Positions 52,603-61,869 are shown, counted from the first letter of the stretch. The stretch is 64,000 nucleotides of DNA from Chitinophagales bacterium (GCA_013298845.1 JAAFJN010000014.1:47555-111554); one strand, 5' to 3'. Notes: generated by a model not told the origin, from the sequence alone. Program-made: numbers and translations.

Positions 52603-53115
52603 ATGAAACAAGTGTGCTTTTTAATATTAGGGCTTTTGGGCTTTTTAACGGTCAATGCCCAAACAACTACAAGTCAGGAGGATGGCTATTTTGATCCGGT
52701 GCGCGACCCCATCTTGTCCACCATCAATGGTAAAGTTCGTTTTGTCCAAAGTGAGGAGGTTATTGCGCGAGCAGCCGACCTCAGATTGGGCAAACTAAGC
52801 ACCGTAGAAACTTTTGATAAAGTCTTTCTAAATGGCCACTGGTATTTTACCTGCGAATGCCGCTTTGCACCCGAACCTGATCAAGCGGCAAAGGTGTATC
52901 TCCGTTTAAAAGGCGACGAAAACGGTAATTATTACGCTGATTCTCGTTGGGTAGCCTGCATTGGCGCACCCTGCGGCAGTTGTGACTGGGATATTAATAC
53001 CAACGATTGTTTTTGCAAAACCGACCGACCCGGTGAACCCGGCGAACCCGGTGCCTGTAATCAAATTTGGAGTACGGATCCTCTTTTGAAAAAAATAAAA
53101 ATAAAACCCAACTAA
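52603..53115 (+). CDS. Secreted cysteine-rich small protein, paralog of the previous gene
   Basis: 170 residues. Signal peptide MKQVCFLILGLLGFLTVNA. Similar plan to the previous protein: a FDP-containing opening (GYFDPVRDPILSTINGKV), a beta-rich middle (HWYFTCECRF, KVYLRLKGDENGNYYAD) and cysteines CIGAPCGSCDWDINTNDCFC. A short collagen-like tract (RPGEPGEPGAC) precedes the end. Relationship to the neighbour is by layout and short motifs, so the paralogy is likely but should be tested by profile comparison. It is the last gene of the secreted cluster; the following gene is 80 bases away and cytosolic. Confidence 0.8.
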   Translation: MKQVCFLILGLLGFLTVNAQTTTSQEDGYFDPVRDPILSTINGKVRFVQSEEVIARAADLRLGKLSTVETFDKVFLNGHWYFTCECRFAPEPDQAAKVYLRLKGDENGNYYADSRWVACIGAPCGSCDWDINTNDCFCKTDRPGEPGEPGACNQIWSTDPLLKKIKIKPN

Positions 53116-53195
53116 CAAAGTACACAAATTTACTTTGGAATGGCATTCATTTAATTAACGTACAACTCACTTTTAGTCAAAACAGATTCAGAACG

Positions 53196-53633
53196 ATGAA
53201 AAAAACATTACCAGTAAACGTTATTTTGGGAAACCCGCGCGTGGATTGCGCCCGATTGGGTATTTGTAGCCTCGACGGTACCGACGAACATACCCCCGGA
53301 CCGCCCAATGGGTTTCCCGCCGCTAAAAACCACCGTTTTGTAAAAGCGTGGTTAAGCGTCTCCCCGGAAGGGCATTTGGAACTACTTTTCCCAACGGAGC
53401 ACATGATGCCCCTCACCCAAAAAATGTTTTTTAGCAAACAGGTATTTACGGTGGAGGTGGACAAAACCATTCCCGAACACCTTTGCCTGGCCTTGGGCGT
53501 GGAGCCGGGTACGGCATTTATGGCGGGCAAATGGCCTCTAACGCGTTTGGAAGAAGGCTACCACACAATAATTGAGGCCGGCTCGGAAGTGGAATACGGT
53601 TTTTCGGGGCGACTTGACGCAACATTAGTGTAA
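53196..53633 (+). CDS. Uncharacterised 145-residue protein
   Basis: 145 residues from ATG 53196; the frame reads 43 more codons upstream over the end of the preceding gene and is not used. No signal peptide or membrane helix. Opening MKKTLPVNVILGNPRVDCARL, a histidine- and proline-containing loop (DEHTPGPPNGFPAAKNHRF), then a beta-rich part (VKAWLSVSPEGHLELLFPTEH, FTVEVDKTIPEHLCLALG). No family recognised. It follows the secreted cluster in the same direction but has no export signal. The 290 bases after it contain a small CCGGG/CCCGG hairpin and no gene. Confidence 0.7.
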   Translation: MKKTLPVNVILGNPRVDCARLGICSLDGTDEHTPGPPNGFPAAKNHRFVKAWLSVSPEGHLELLFPTEHMMPLTQKMFFSKQVFTVEVDKTIPEHLCLALGVEPGTAFMAGKWPLTRLEEGYHTIIEAGSEVEYGFSGRLDATLV

Positions 53634-53877
53634 TTGAAATACCAAAAAAGCCGGGATGGAATGCCCGGGGGCAACTAAGTGAAGAAAGTTGTCCGCCAAT
53701 TGGGAGGGAGTTCGGTTGTAAAATAGAATAACCTTCCCGATGGCCAATTTTTATGCGCCCTAAACATTGGGGCATTTTGTTTGTTCGTAAAAGGCATCGT
53801 TGCGGGTTGTGCATCTGAATATCGGGGTGTTCCCGGATTTTCACGCACAAAACCGGTCGAGCCGACGTATAAATCCG

Positions 53878-53885
53878 TAACTTTG
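53878..53885 (+). promoter_or_regulatory. -7 element of the bacilliredoxin gene
   Basis: TAACTTTG (TAnnTTTG) lies 38 bases before the start codon at 53924; no clear -33 TTTG. Confidence 0.45.
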
Positions 53886-53923
53886 CGGCGTTTTTATAAA
53901 AATTCACACAAAAAGCATACAAA

Positions 53924-54340
53924 ATGTATCCGATAGCACTTACAACACCCATGTCCAAAGATCTCACCGATTTTGGATTTGAATCATTGAGTACCCCCGC
54001 CGAGGTGGAGGCAGCATTGAGCACCCAGGAAGGAACAGCCCTGCTGGTGGTAAACAGCGTTTGTGGTTGCGCCGCCGCAATGGCCCGTCCTGGTGCCAAA
54101 ATGGCCCTGAATGGTGCCCAAAAACCCGCCAAATTGTACACCGTTTTTGCCGGTGTTGATGCCGAAGCCACCGCTAAAGCGCGCGAGTTCCTCCTCCCCT
54201 ATCCGCCATCGTCGCCCAGTATTGCCCTGTTCAAAGACGGCAAATTAGTGCATTTCCTCGAGCGTCGCCACATCGAAGGTCGTTCGGCCGATGTTATTGC
54301 CGATAACCTCACGCAGGCATTTGAGACTTATTGTGGTTAA
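53924..54340 (+). CDS. Bacilliredoxin (BrxA/BrxB, YphP/YqiW family)
   Basis: 138 residues. The family's redox motif CGC is present as NSVCGCAAAMARPG (cysteines 47 and 49), with PPSSPSIALFKDGKLVHFLERRHIEGR at the C-terminal cis-proline side; both are hallmarks. It removes bacillithiol from protein mixed disulfides. Its presence suggests that this organism makes bacillithiol, as reported for other Bacteroidota. No bsh biosynthesis gene is in the window. The start ATG is followed by YPIALTTPMSKDL; Met-10 is an alternative. Confidence 0.92.
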   Translation: MYPIALTTPMSKDLTDFGFESLSTPAEVEAALSTQEGTALLVVNSVCGCAAAMARPGAKMALNGAQKPAKLYTVFAGVDAEATAKAREFLLPYPPSSPSIALFKDGKLVHFLERRHIEGRSADVIADNLTQAFETYCG

Positions 54341-54451
54341 TTTTTTTTGAAAAATTTGTTTCAAATAGTTAGAAAATTATCTCGGGCCTGTACTAACTTC
54401 GCCCCGGCTTCTTGCCCCTAATTATTTTTTAACTTAACCACATCTCAAATC

Positions 54452-54790
54452 ATGAGTAAACTCGACGAACTGATCTCCACGTATCAGAGCGACAACGAAA
54501 GTCTCGGACTTGGCCTCGACAGCGAATTGGTAGCAGCAGTTGCCAAAGGTCTCGGCCCATCTATCTACAACGATGATTCTTCACGCGTTTCTTGTTCCGA
54601 TCAAACGGAAATGGATCGCGTAAAAACCAATTTCCTCATTGGTAAACTTGGCCTCACCGATGGCCCTGAACTCGACGCCGCTTTGAAAGAAGTATGCGAA
54701 GCAATGGGTAGCAGCAACCGCAATAAATACCGCACGTTGTTCTACGCCTCTTTGGTAAAGAAATTTGGTAAAGAATCTGTTTACATGTAA
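54452..54790 (+). CDS. DUF2853 family protein
   Basis: 112 residues, cytosolic, helical. The family's closing pattern NKYRTLFYASLVKKFGKES is clear, and the SKLDELISTYQSDNE start plus NFLIGKLGL middle fit. The role of DUF2853 proteins is unknown. Codon use is strongly biased towards major Bacteroidota codons, which suggests high expression. A terminator follows 25 bases behind the stop. Confidence 0.88.
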   Translation: MSKLDELISTYQSDNESLGLGLDSELVAAVAKGLGPSIYNDDSSRVSCSDQTEMDRVKTNFLIGKLGLTDGPELDAALKEVCEAMGSSNRNKYRTLFYASLVKKFGKESVYM

Positions 54791-54814
54791 TTTATTTGCA
54801 TTGAACGATATAGA

Positions 54815-54848
54815 AAGGTCAGCCCTGGCAACGGGGTTGGCCTTTTTT
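54815..54848 (+). terminator. Terminator after DUF2853
   Basis: An 11-bp stem with two G-T pairs (AAGGTCAGCCC with GGGTTGGCCTT), loop TGGCAACG, runs into a T6 tract. Confidence 0.85.
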
Positions 54849-54875
54849 GTTTAATATTAGCCAAAAAACCATTTA

Positions 54876-54909
54876 TTTGCGGTCGCAACAAAGGGCGTCC
54901 CTACATTTG
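54876..54909 (+). promoter_or_regulatory. Promoter of the T9SS CARDB-like protein gene
   Basis: TTTG at 54876-54879, 22 bases, TACATTTG at 54902-54909. The leader would be about 140 nt and contains the long hairpin at 54947-55003. Confidence 0.6.
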
Positions 54910-54946
54910 CCCGGTAGTACAACAACAACTTCCGCACGACTGCGCT

Positions 54947-55003
54947 CCTTCCCTCCCTCCTTAACGAGGGCTTTGAAACCCCTCGTTAAGGAGGGAGGGA
55001 AGG
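54947..55003. repeat. Perfect 24-bp inverted repeat in a 5' leader
   Basis: Bases 54947-54970 (pyrimidine-rich, ending TTAACGAGGG) are exactly inverted at 54980-55003 around a 9-base loop (CTTTGAAAC). The arms are almost pure pyrimidine and purine. It lies between the promoter at 54876-54909 and the start codon at 55057, without a T tract. Confidence 0.9.
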
Positions 55004-55056
55004 GAGGGGTTGTGCAGTGTAACCACTGACGACGCTCAGTACAAACCTGCTTTTTT

Positions 55057-56799
55057 ATGAAAAAAATCGCTACAATCATTGTTTTTTTCCACCTTGCATT
55101 GCTGGCTTTTGGCCAATCGCTCCAAAAAGAAACGTACCTCGGCGGTTTTCGCCTCACCGATGCGCACTTTACCCCGCAAAACGGCTATCTGGTGGCTGGT
55201 TTTGTAAAAGACGATTCCGTCCAACTCCGGCTCTACAACGCGGCCCAAGCGTTGGAACGGGTCATTACCTTAAACCTCCGCGACTCCCTCTTCTTTGTGC
55301 AAGAACTGAGCCTTGTAGAAGCCCTTCAAATGCCCGATGGGACGTTTATCATTTCCACCTCCATTTTTGAATGCGATGTCGTGGTGAGTTCCATGCTTAC
55401 TAAAGTGGATACGCTGGGACAAATTCTTTGGCACCAACGCCTGAACTTAGTGGCCCACAACCTGGAATACCACACCGACGCTACCTTTTTAATCATTAAT
55501 CCCAACGATAGCCGCATTTTTCACACCAATGGTACCGATATCACCCCGGTGGATATGCCCGTTTGGTCACCCCAGACCATTCCTTTGCCCGATGGGCGTT
55601 TTTTGCAACCAAAAGTTCAGGAAGTGCGGTTTACCAACCAATGGAACCAGCCAGTAGGCTTGCCCTGGTTTGCACCGGAACCCATTGTGGCGATAGATAC
55701 GTTGGGCGGAAACGCGGGTTTTGTGGCTTTTTCGAAGACCGTGGCTTACATTTTAAACGACCAGTTGCAACTGACCGGACTGACCGATATCCCCGTCGAA
55801 TTACAAGATCGCTACATACGCACTTGTCCAGAAGGTTTTATGGTCTTGAGCGATGAATCTGAAAAACTGTATTTGCGCACTTTTGACCCCAACTTTACGC
55901 TATTATCAACGGTAGATTTGGGAAAAGACTTAAAACTCGGCTGGTTAAATGGTTTTATTATTCCTGACGCCTTTATCAAAAACAGTTTTGTGGTGCGCAA
56001 CGGCCAATTTACCCTCATGTTGGCCCACGAAGCCCCGGCCGATTGGATCAAATTTTGGCTGGTGAGCGATTCCACCGGCGTTAACCGCAATTGGCTCAGC
56101 CACACCAACCTGTCAGTTACGGATATTACGCTCAGCGCAACACCTACCGGTAATTCGTACCAAGTCAATTCTCCCTTCGGCGTTACGAGTACTTTATACA
56201 ATGCCGATTTTAAAAATGTATTCGTCCGGGTAAAAAACCAAGGTACCACCACCATTAACCACTGCAAAGTATTGTATTTCGCCCCCAATTATTGCTTCGA
56301 TATACCGGGATGCGGCGGCGTTTTGCCCAATACTTACGCCATTTCGTTCGATCAACTGCAACTGGCTCCCGGACAGGATACGGTATTGCCCCTTGGCCCC
56401 ATGAGTGCGCAATGCGTCCCGTACAATCCGGCTAATTTCTGCCTGCACGTGACGGAGATCAACCACGTGCGCGACAGTTTCGAGAACAACAATGTTTTTT
56501 GTAAATCACTGCCCATTAATTACGTTTCTACGCACGAACAGGTTGTTTCTTCTTTTGAAATGAGTCCCAATCCGGCCCACGATTGGGTTGAAATCTGGTC
56601 AAAAAACAACCAAAACGACCTCAAAATAGCGCAAATCACCTTACTAAGTCCCACCGGAGCCACTCTTCGCCAGGTATCGGTTGCTCCCGGCGACCGGATT
56701 CAAATCCCGGTGCACGACCTTCCGGCGGGTTTATACTTTTTGCAAATGTGGACCACTGACCAAAAAACGGGTACAAAACCACTGGTCATCCACCGATAA
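55057..56799 (+). CDS. Secreted protein with CARDB-like domain and T9SS type A sorting domain
   Basis: 580 residues. Signal peptide MKKIATIIVFFHLALLAFG. Residues ~20-350 look like a repeated-strand propeller or beta-rich region (YLGGFRLTDAHFTPQNGYLVAG, LPDGRFLQPKVQEVRF). A CARDB-like Ig domain follows (VFVRVKNQGTTTINHCKVLY, APGQDTVLPLGP, CLHVTEINHVRDSFENNN). The last ~80 residues (FEMSPNPAHDWVEIW, ITLLSPTGATLRQ, LPAGLYFLQMW) are a T9SS type A C-terminal signal. It should be exported and attached to the cell surface. The function is unknown. A hairpin-containing leader precedes it. Confidence 0.87.
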   Translation: MKKIATIIVFFHLALLAFGQSLQKETYLGGFRLTDAHFTPQNGYLVAGFVKDDSVQLRLYNAAQALERVITLNLRDSLFFVQELSLVEALQMPDGTFIISTSIFECDVVVSSMLTKVDTLGQILWHQRLNLVAHNLEYHTDATFLIINPNDSRIFHTNGTDITPVDMPVWSPQTIPLPDGRFLQPKVQEVRFTNQWNQPVGLPWFAPEPIVAIDTLGGNAGFVAFSKTVAYILNDQLQLTGLTDIPVELQDRYIRTCPEGFMVLSDESEKLYLRTFDPNFTLLSTVDLGKDLKLGWLNGFIIPDAFIKNSFVVRNGQFTLMLAHEAPADWIKFWLVSDSTGVNRNWLSHTNLSVTDITLSATPTGNSYQVNSPFGVTSTLYNADFKNVFVRVKNQGTTTINHCKVLYFAPNYCFDIPGCGGVLPNTYAISFDQLQLAPGQDTVLPLGPMSAQCVPYNPANFCLHVTEINHVRDSFENNNVFCKSLPINYVSTHEQVVSSFEMSPNPAHDWVEIWSKNNQNDLKIAQITLLSPTGATLRQVSVAPGDRIQIPVHDLPAGLYFLQMWTTDQKTGTKPLVIHR

Positions 56800-56807
56800 T
56801 GCACTCT

Positions 56808-56847
56808 CCATGCGGTATGCACCACAATATTCGCGCATACCGCATGG
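56808..56847 (+). terminator. Stem-loop after the CARDB-like T9SS gene
   Basis: A perfect 13-bp stem (CCATGCGGTATGC with GCATACCGCATGG) and 14-base loop begin nine bases behind the stop. An A tract rather than a T tract follows, so termination efficiency is uncertain. Confidence 0.55.
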
Positions 56848-56994
56848 GTAAAAAATGTTCATTTTCGTACACCAATATCCGAAAACGATCAAATTGACCA
56901 AGAGGCTTTTGGCAACAATCTATTGATAATCAAACCTTTACAAGAATGGTATAAATATTGGCGCATGGTCTGTTAGTGACTAAAAAGTATAGCT

Positions 56995-59442
56995 ATGATT
57001 TCCATGATTTCTAATTATTTCAAAATAGCCCTGCGCAACTTATCCCGCCAAAAAGGGTTTGCGCTCCTGAACATCGCCGGGCTGGCGGTAGGTATTGCCG
57101 CCGTATTGCTGATATTTCGCATGATTAGTTACGAATTGAGTTTTAATACTAATTTCGCTAACTACGACCGGATTGGGCGCATTGTAACCCAGGTAAAGGG
57201 CGAAGATGGCGAAATGAACTACTCCCGCGGCTTGCCATTACCCGCAATGCCCGTTATTCAAACTCAAATTCCGCAGATTGTAGCCACCTCGCGGGTGAAA
57301 GAAAACTGGCCAAACATCATCGTTCCCGACGAAAATGGCCTTCCCACAACCATCAAACTCAATACCACGGAAGGTGATATTTCCTTTTTTGCCGAAACCG
57401 CGCTGTTTCAAATTTTTGATTTTCAATGGCTTTCCGGCGATAAAAACACGGCGTTAAATGCCCCCAACACGGTCGTAATTACCCGCGAAACCGCCGAAAA
57501 ATGCTTTAGGCAATGGCAAAATGCGTTGGGAAAAACCCTTTTGATTGATAACGATCCCATGATGGTCCAAGGCGTTTTGGAAAATCCGCCCTCCAATTGC
57601 GAATTACAAATTAACGTGTTGGTATCCTACGAAACCATTTTGAGTGACCCCAAAAAATTCGATTATCGCGCCGATGACTGGGGCAGCATTAGTACCAACG
57701 ACCAAATGTATGTGCTCCTCTCCGACGCAGCGCAGCAGCCCGCCGTCGAAACCTTGATTCAACAAGTGGGCCAAACCGAGTACATCCGGCAAAACGACGG
57801 AAAAGTCAGCGATAAACAGCACCATCTACAACCTTTGTCCGATATTCACTACGACGACCGCTATGGTTCGTCGGGCATTAATATCGTTCCCAAAGAGCGC
57901 CTCTGGATTTTAGCGTTTATCGGGTGTTTGGTCCTCCTGATGGCGTGTTTCAATTTTATCAACCTGTCCACGGCACAGGCGCTTCGTCGCTCCAATGAAG
58001 TGGGCGTTCGCAAAACATTAGGCGGCAGTAAAAGCGTGTTATTTGGCCAATTTATGAGTGAAACGGCCATTGTTACCACCAGTTCGGCACTCTTGGGGGT
58101 TGCTTTAGCGGGATTAACGTCACCGCTGCTGGTCCACATTTCCGACATACCACCCGAACACCCATTTTTATCCCAACCGATAGTGTGGGCATTTACGGGC
58201 GGGTTAACGCTCGTAATTACCCTGTTATCCGGGTCTTATCCGGCCTTGGTGTTGTCGGGTTTTAACCCCATTCAGGCGCTCAAAAACAACGTTTCGCCCC
58301 GGTCGGTGGGCGGCAATTCGGTGCGGAAAGGATTGGTGGTGTTTCAGTTTGCCATTGCGCAGGTTTTGATCGTGGGCACCTTAATTACGTTGGGACAATT
58401 GGATTTTATTCGCAACCGCGACTTGGGTTTCAAAAAAGACCTGGTGTACATTTTCCACATGAATCCCGACAGCCTGACCCACGCCAAACTCAACGGTTTT
58501 AAGCAACGTTTGGCCCAAATTCCGGGCGTGCGTTCGGTGGCTTTTGGCAGCGATTTCCCATCGTCGGGCAGCACCTGGGAAACCAATTTTTCGTTTGGGC
58601 GCGGCACCGCCGATCAAAAATACAGCACGACCATCAAATTTGGCGACGGCGATTATTTAAAAACGTTCGATCTGCACCTGGTGGCAGGACGTTGGTTAGA
58701 ACCCAGCGACACCGTAAAAGAGTACGTGGTGAACGAAACTTTGCTCAAAAAAGCGGGCGTTTCCAACCCCGAAGCGGCGTTGGACCAGGAACTTCGGCTG
58801 GGTGGCGGCAAATATTACAAGGTAGTGGGCGTGGTAAAAGATTTTAACGCGCATTCGCTGCACCGGGAGGTATTGCCCCTGGTAATGGGCACCAACCGTA
58901 AACGAATTGACAGCGGCGGGCTTCAAATTGAACCCAGCAACATGAGCGCTACCGTGGCGGCCATTCAGCGCGAATACGACCAAACGTTTCCCGAACAAGT
59001 CTTCTTCGGTCGTTACTACGATGAAATGATCGCCGAGTTTTACACCGACGAAGCGCGGTTTTCGGCCACCTGCAAGGGTTTTGGTTTTTTGGCCATTTTT
59101 ATCTCTTGTTTGGGGTTATTTGGTTTGGCCGCGCACGCTGCCCAACGCCGCACTAAAGAAATTGGGGTGCGCAAAGTTTTGGGTGCTTCGGTGGGGAGTA
59201 TTACCGGGTTATTGGCCAAAGACTTTTTGTCGCTGGTGCTGGTGGCCATTGTGTGCGCAACACCATTGGCCTGGTACCTGATGAACCAATGGCTGGCCGA
59301 TTTTGCGTACCGCATTGACATCCAATGGTGGCTCTTTGCACTGGCGGGCGCGGGCGCGTTGGCCATTGCATTCCTCACCGTCAGTTTCCAAAGTATCAAA
59401 GCCGCTTTGGCAAATCCCGTTAAAAGTCTCCGTTCAGAATGA
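56995..59442 (+). CDS. FtsX/MacB-like ABC transporter permease (1 of 2)
   Basis: 815 residues with the Bacteroidota layout of two MacB_PCD-FtsX units. Helix 1 is at the start (FALLNIAGLAVGIAAVLLIF), followed by a large periplasmic MacB_PCD domain. The middle helices (LWILAFIGCLVLLMACFNFI, VLIVGTLITLGQLDFI) flank the NEVGVRKTLGGSK coupling motif. The C-terminal copy has GFLAIFISCLGLFGLAAHAA with TKEIGVRKVLGASVG. It would work with a separate ATPase in export or envelope signalling. None is adjacent. It overlaps the next gene by four bases (ATGA). Confidence 0.9.
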   Translation: MISMISNYFKIALRNLSRQKGFALLNIAGLAVGIAAVLLIFRMISYELSFNTNFANYDRIGRIVTQVKGEDGEMNYSRGLPLPAMPVIQTQIPQIVATSRVKENWPNIIVPDENGLPTTIKLNTTEGDISFFAETALFQIFDFQWLSGDKNTALNAPNTVVITRETAEKCFRQWQNALGKTLLIDNDPMMVQGVLENPPSNCELQINVLVSYETILSDPKKFDYRADDWGSISTNDQMYVLLSDAAQQPAVETLIQQVGQTEYIRQNDGKVSDKQHHLQPLSDIHYDDRYGSSGINIVPKERLWILAFIGCLVLLMACFNFINLSTAQALRRSNEVGVRKTLGGSKSVLFGQFMSETAIVTTSSALLGVALAGLTSPLLVHISDIPPEHPFLSQPIVWAFTGGLTLVITLLSGSYPALVLSGFNPIQALKNNVSPRSVGGNSVRKGLVVFQFAIAQVLIVGTLITLGQLDFIRNRDLGFKKDLVYIFHMNPDSLTHAKLNGFKQRLAQIPGVRSVAFGSDFPSSGSTWETNFSFGRGTADQKYSTTIKFGDGDYLKTFDLHLVAGRWLEPSDTVKEYVVNETLLKKAGVSNPEAALDQELRLGGGKYYKVVGVVKDFNAHSLHREVLPLVMGTNRKRIDSGGLQIEPSNMSATVAAIQREYDQTFPEQVFFGRYYDEMIAEFYTDEARFSATCKGFGFLAIFISCLGLFGLAAHAAQRRTKEIGVRKVLGASVGSITGLLAKDFLSLVLVAIVCATPLAWYLMNQWLADFAYRIDIQWWLFALAGAGALAIAFLTVSFQSIKAALANPVKSLRSE

Positions 59443-61817
59443 TTATACTCAGAAATCTTTGGCGCAATCGCCTGTATTCCGGCCTCAATATCACCGGATT
59501 GGCCATTAGTATGTCGGCCGTTGTTCTTATTGCCCTTTGGGTGCAAAATGAACTGCGTTTTGACCAATACCACCGCAATGTTGACCTGATTTACCGCATT
59601 CACACCGATTTAAAAATCAGCGATACCGAAACGTGGTATTGGGGAAATACCCCTTTGCCCATTGCCAAACTGCTCGATCAAACGCCCGGTGTAGCGTTTA
59701 AAACGCAAATATTCAACGCCGGTGAACGCGTCGTGCACCGGGGCAACGAATCATTTCGGCTCAAAGACATTGCCTACGCCGGAGAAGGCTGGTTTGACCT
59801 GTTTACCTACGAGGTAGCCGAGGGCAGCATTAAAAACTTTGGCCAAAACCCCAACGAGGCCATCATTACCGAAAAAACGGCCGAAAAAATCTTTGGCCGC
59901 CACAGCGCATTGGGCAACCAAATCACCATTGATTCAACGGATTTTGTAGTGCAGGCCGTTATTCGCAACCCGCGCCCTGAGTCCAGTTTCCGCGACGACG
60001 TGATTTTGCCCGTTAGTGCCTGGTTAAAACAGCGCAACAACCGCGAAAACGACGAAAGTTGGAACAATTTCAATTACAGCACATTTGTCGAATTGCGCCC
60101 CGAAGCCGTTCCCGCCGACATTTCCCAACAATTAACTCAACTGTTGGCGGTGGCCAAAGAGGATTCCAGTATCGTGCTGCATTTGGAACCGCTCACCGCC
60201 ATGCACTTTGACCAAAGCCTGAAAGACGACGTGTACGAACGGGGCAATATCAAATCGGTGTGGGCATTTGGGTTAATTGGCGCGTTAATTTTGCTCATGG
60301 CCGCCATGAACTACATCAGCCTCACAACGGCCCGGGCGCAGGTGCGCGCCCGCGAGATTGGGATTCGGAAACTGGTGGGCGCTGACAAATCAAGTCTTTT
60401 TGGGCAATTTTTAAAAGAATCGGGGGTATTGGCTTTGATAGCGGGCGCCATTGCACTGCTCATCGTTTACCTCACCCTGCCGTGGTTCAACGACCTGGCC
60501 GACCGCAATTTTACCCTGAACTGGACCACTCCCCTACCCTGGCTGTTGTTCGGGGGTACCATTGGCGTTTCGGTGCTGTTGTCGGGTATTTATCCGGCGT
60601 TGTTGTTGGCGGGTTTCCAACCCATGAAAGCACTGCGCGGTCAATTGGGCCGCGACGGCCGCCAACGCTCGGTGTTTCGGCAGGGTTTGGTGGTTGTTCA
60701 ATTTACGGTATCCATCGCTTTGCTCATTTGCACCATTGTAATCGAGCAGCAAAGGGCATTTATCCAACAAAAAAACATGGGTTACGACCGCGCGCAAACG
60801 CTCAATTTCGGGGTGGATTGGGAGCAGGAACGTACCCTGGGCCACAAAAAATTTCTGCAAGTCCGCGATGCCTTGTTGCACGACCTGAGCCAACAAAGTA
60901 CGGTTGTTGGGGTGAGTTTGGCCAATCAATCGCCCGTACACATCAAGAGTACGCACAGTGGATCGGTGAAATTTGATGGTTTACCCGAAGATGCTCACCC
61001 CACCGTGTCCCAATTATCCGCCGATGCCCGATTTAAAGATGTTTTGGGGCTTCAAATGAAAGAAGGACGCTGGTTTGAAGAAAACAATATTTCCGACCTG
61101 AACAACGTCGTTCTCAACGAAACCGCCGCCCGCCAACTCGGTTTACCCCAACCTTGGCTGGGTCAACGGTTTGGTTTTCAGGACCGCGAAGGACAAGTGG
61201 TGGGTATCGTGCAGGATTTCCATTTCAAACCGTTGCACACCGAAATAGTACCGCTGGTGGTGTTTAATAACCCGGAATGGCGGCGCGAGTTTTTTGTCAA
61301 AATTCAGCCCGGCCAAACGGCCAATGCCATTGCGGCGGTGGAGCGAATTTGGAAAAATTACTTCCCGGGACAACCCATTAACTACACGTTTCTCGACGAG
61401 CAGTTTGAAAAAATGTACCGCACCGAACAACGGGCCGGGGCGTTATTCCGCCTTTTTGCCGGAATTGCGATCTTTATTGCCTGTTTAGGGCTGTTTGGCC
61501 TGGCGACTTTTGTGGCCACGCAACGCACCAAAGAGATCGGTATTCGCAAGGTTCTGGGCGCGTCGGTAGCGGGAATTACGGGGCTTTTGGCCAAAGATTT
61601 CCTGTGGCTGGTGGTCATCGCCACCATGCTGGCGTCGCCGCTGGCGTGGTTGGTCATGCAGGAATGGTTATCGTCGTTTGCGTACCGCATTGGTTTACAA
61701 TGGTGGATGTTTGCGGGTGCCGGTGCCTTGGCGGTGTTGATCGCGGGTTGCACCATTGGTATTCAAAGCATCCGGGCGGCGCGGGCAAATCCCGTGAATA
61801 GTCTGCGTTCGGAATAA
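59439..61817 (+). CDS. FtsX/MacB-like ABC transporter permease (2 of 2)
   Basis: 792 residues. Starts with the ATG of the ATGA overlap with the preceding gene, so the two are translationally coupled. Same plan as its neighbour: LYSGLNITGLAISMSAVVLI, periplasmic MacB_PCD domain, the first FtsX part with ARAQVRAREIGIRKLVGADK, and the second with LFAGIAIFIACLGLFGLATF and TKEIGIRKVLGASVAGI. Probably a paralog by tandem duplication; the pair could form a heterodimer. The downstream LytTR regulator, 52 bases away, may control or respond to them. Confidence 0.9.
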   Translation: MIILRNLWRNRLYSGLNITGLAISMSAVVLIALWVQNELRFDQYHRNVDLIYRIHTDLKISDTETWYWGNTPLPIAKLLDQTPGVAFKTQIFNAGERVVHRGNESFRLKDIAYAGEGWFDLFTYEVAEGSIKNFGQNPNEAIITEKTAEKIFGRHSALGNQITIDSTDFVVQAVIRNPRPESSFRDDVILPVSAWLKQRNNRENDESWNNFNYSTFVELRPEAVPADISQQLTQLLAVAKEDSSIVLHLEPLTAMHFDQSLKDDVYERGNIKSVWAFGLIGALILLMAAMNYISLTTARAQVRAREIGIRKLVGADKSSLFGQFLKESGVLALIAGAIALLIVYLTLPWFNDLADRNFTLNWTTPLPWLLFGGTIGVSVLLSGIYPALLLAGFQPMKALRGQLGRDGRQRSVFRQGLVVVQFTVSIALLICTIVIEQQRAFIQQKNMGYDRAQTLNFGVDWEQERTLGHKKFLQVRDALLHDLSQQSTVVGVSLANQSPVHIKSTHSGSVKFDGLPEDAHPTVSQLSADARFKDVLGLQMKEGRWFEENNISDLNNVVLNETAARQLGLPQPWLGQRFGFQDREGQVVGIVQDFHFKPLHTEIVPLVVFNNPEWRREFFVKIQPGQTANAIAAVERIWKNYFPGQPINYTFLDEQFEKMYRTEQRAGALFRLFAGIAIFIACLGLFGLATFVATQRTKEIGIRKVLGASVAGITGLLAKDFLWLVVIATMLASPLAWLVMQEWLSSFAYRIGLQWWMFAGAGALAVLIAGCTIGIQSIRAARANPVNSLRSE

Positions 61818-61869
61818 TTGTAGCCGAAAGGTCTTCCACGGGGTCAAAAACATGCACTATCTTTACCCC

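Noticed and set aside
53067..53195. 43-codon extension of the 145-residue protein
   Set aside because: It overlaps the end of the preceding gene in another frame and has no protein-like features.
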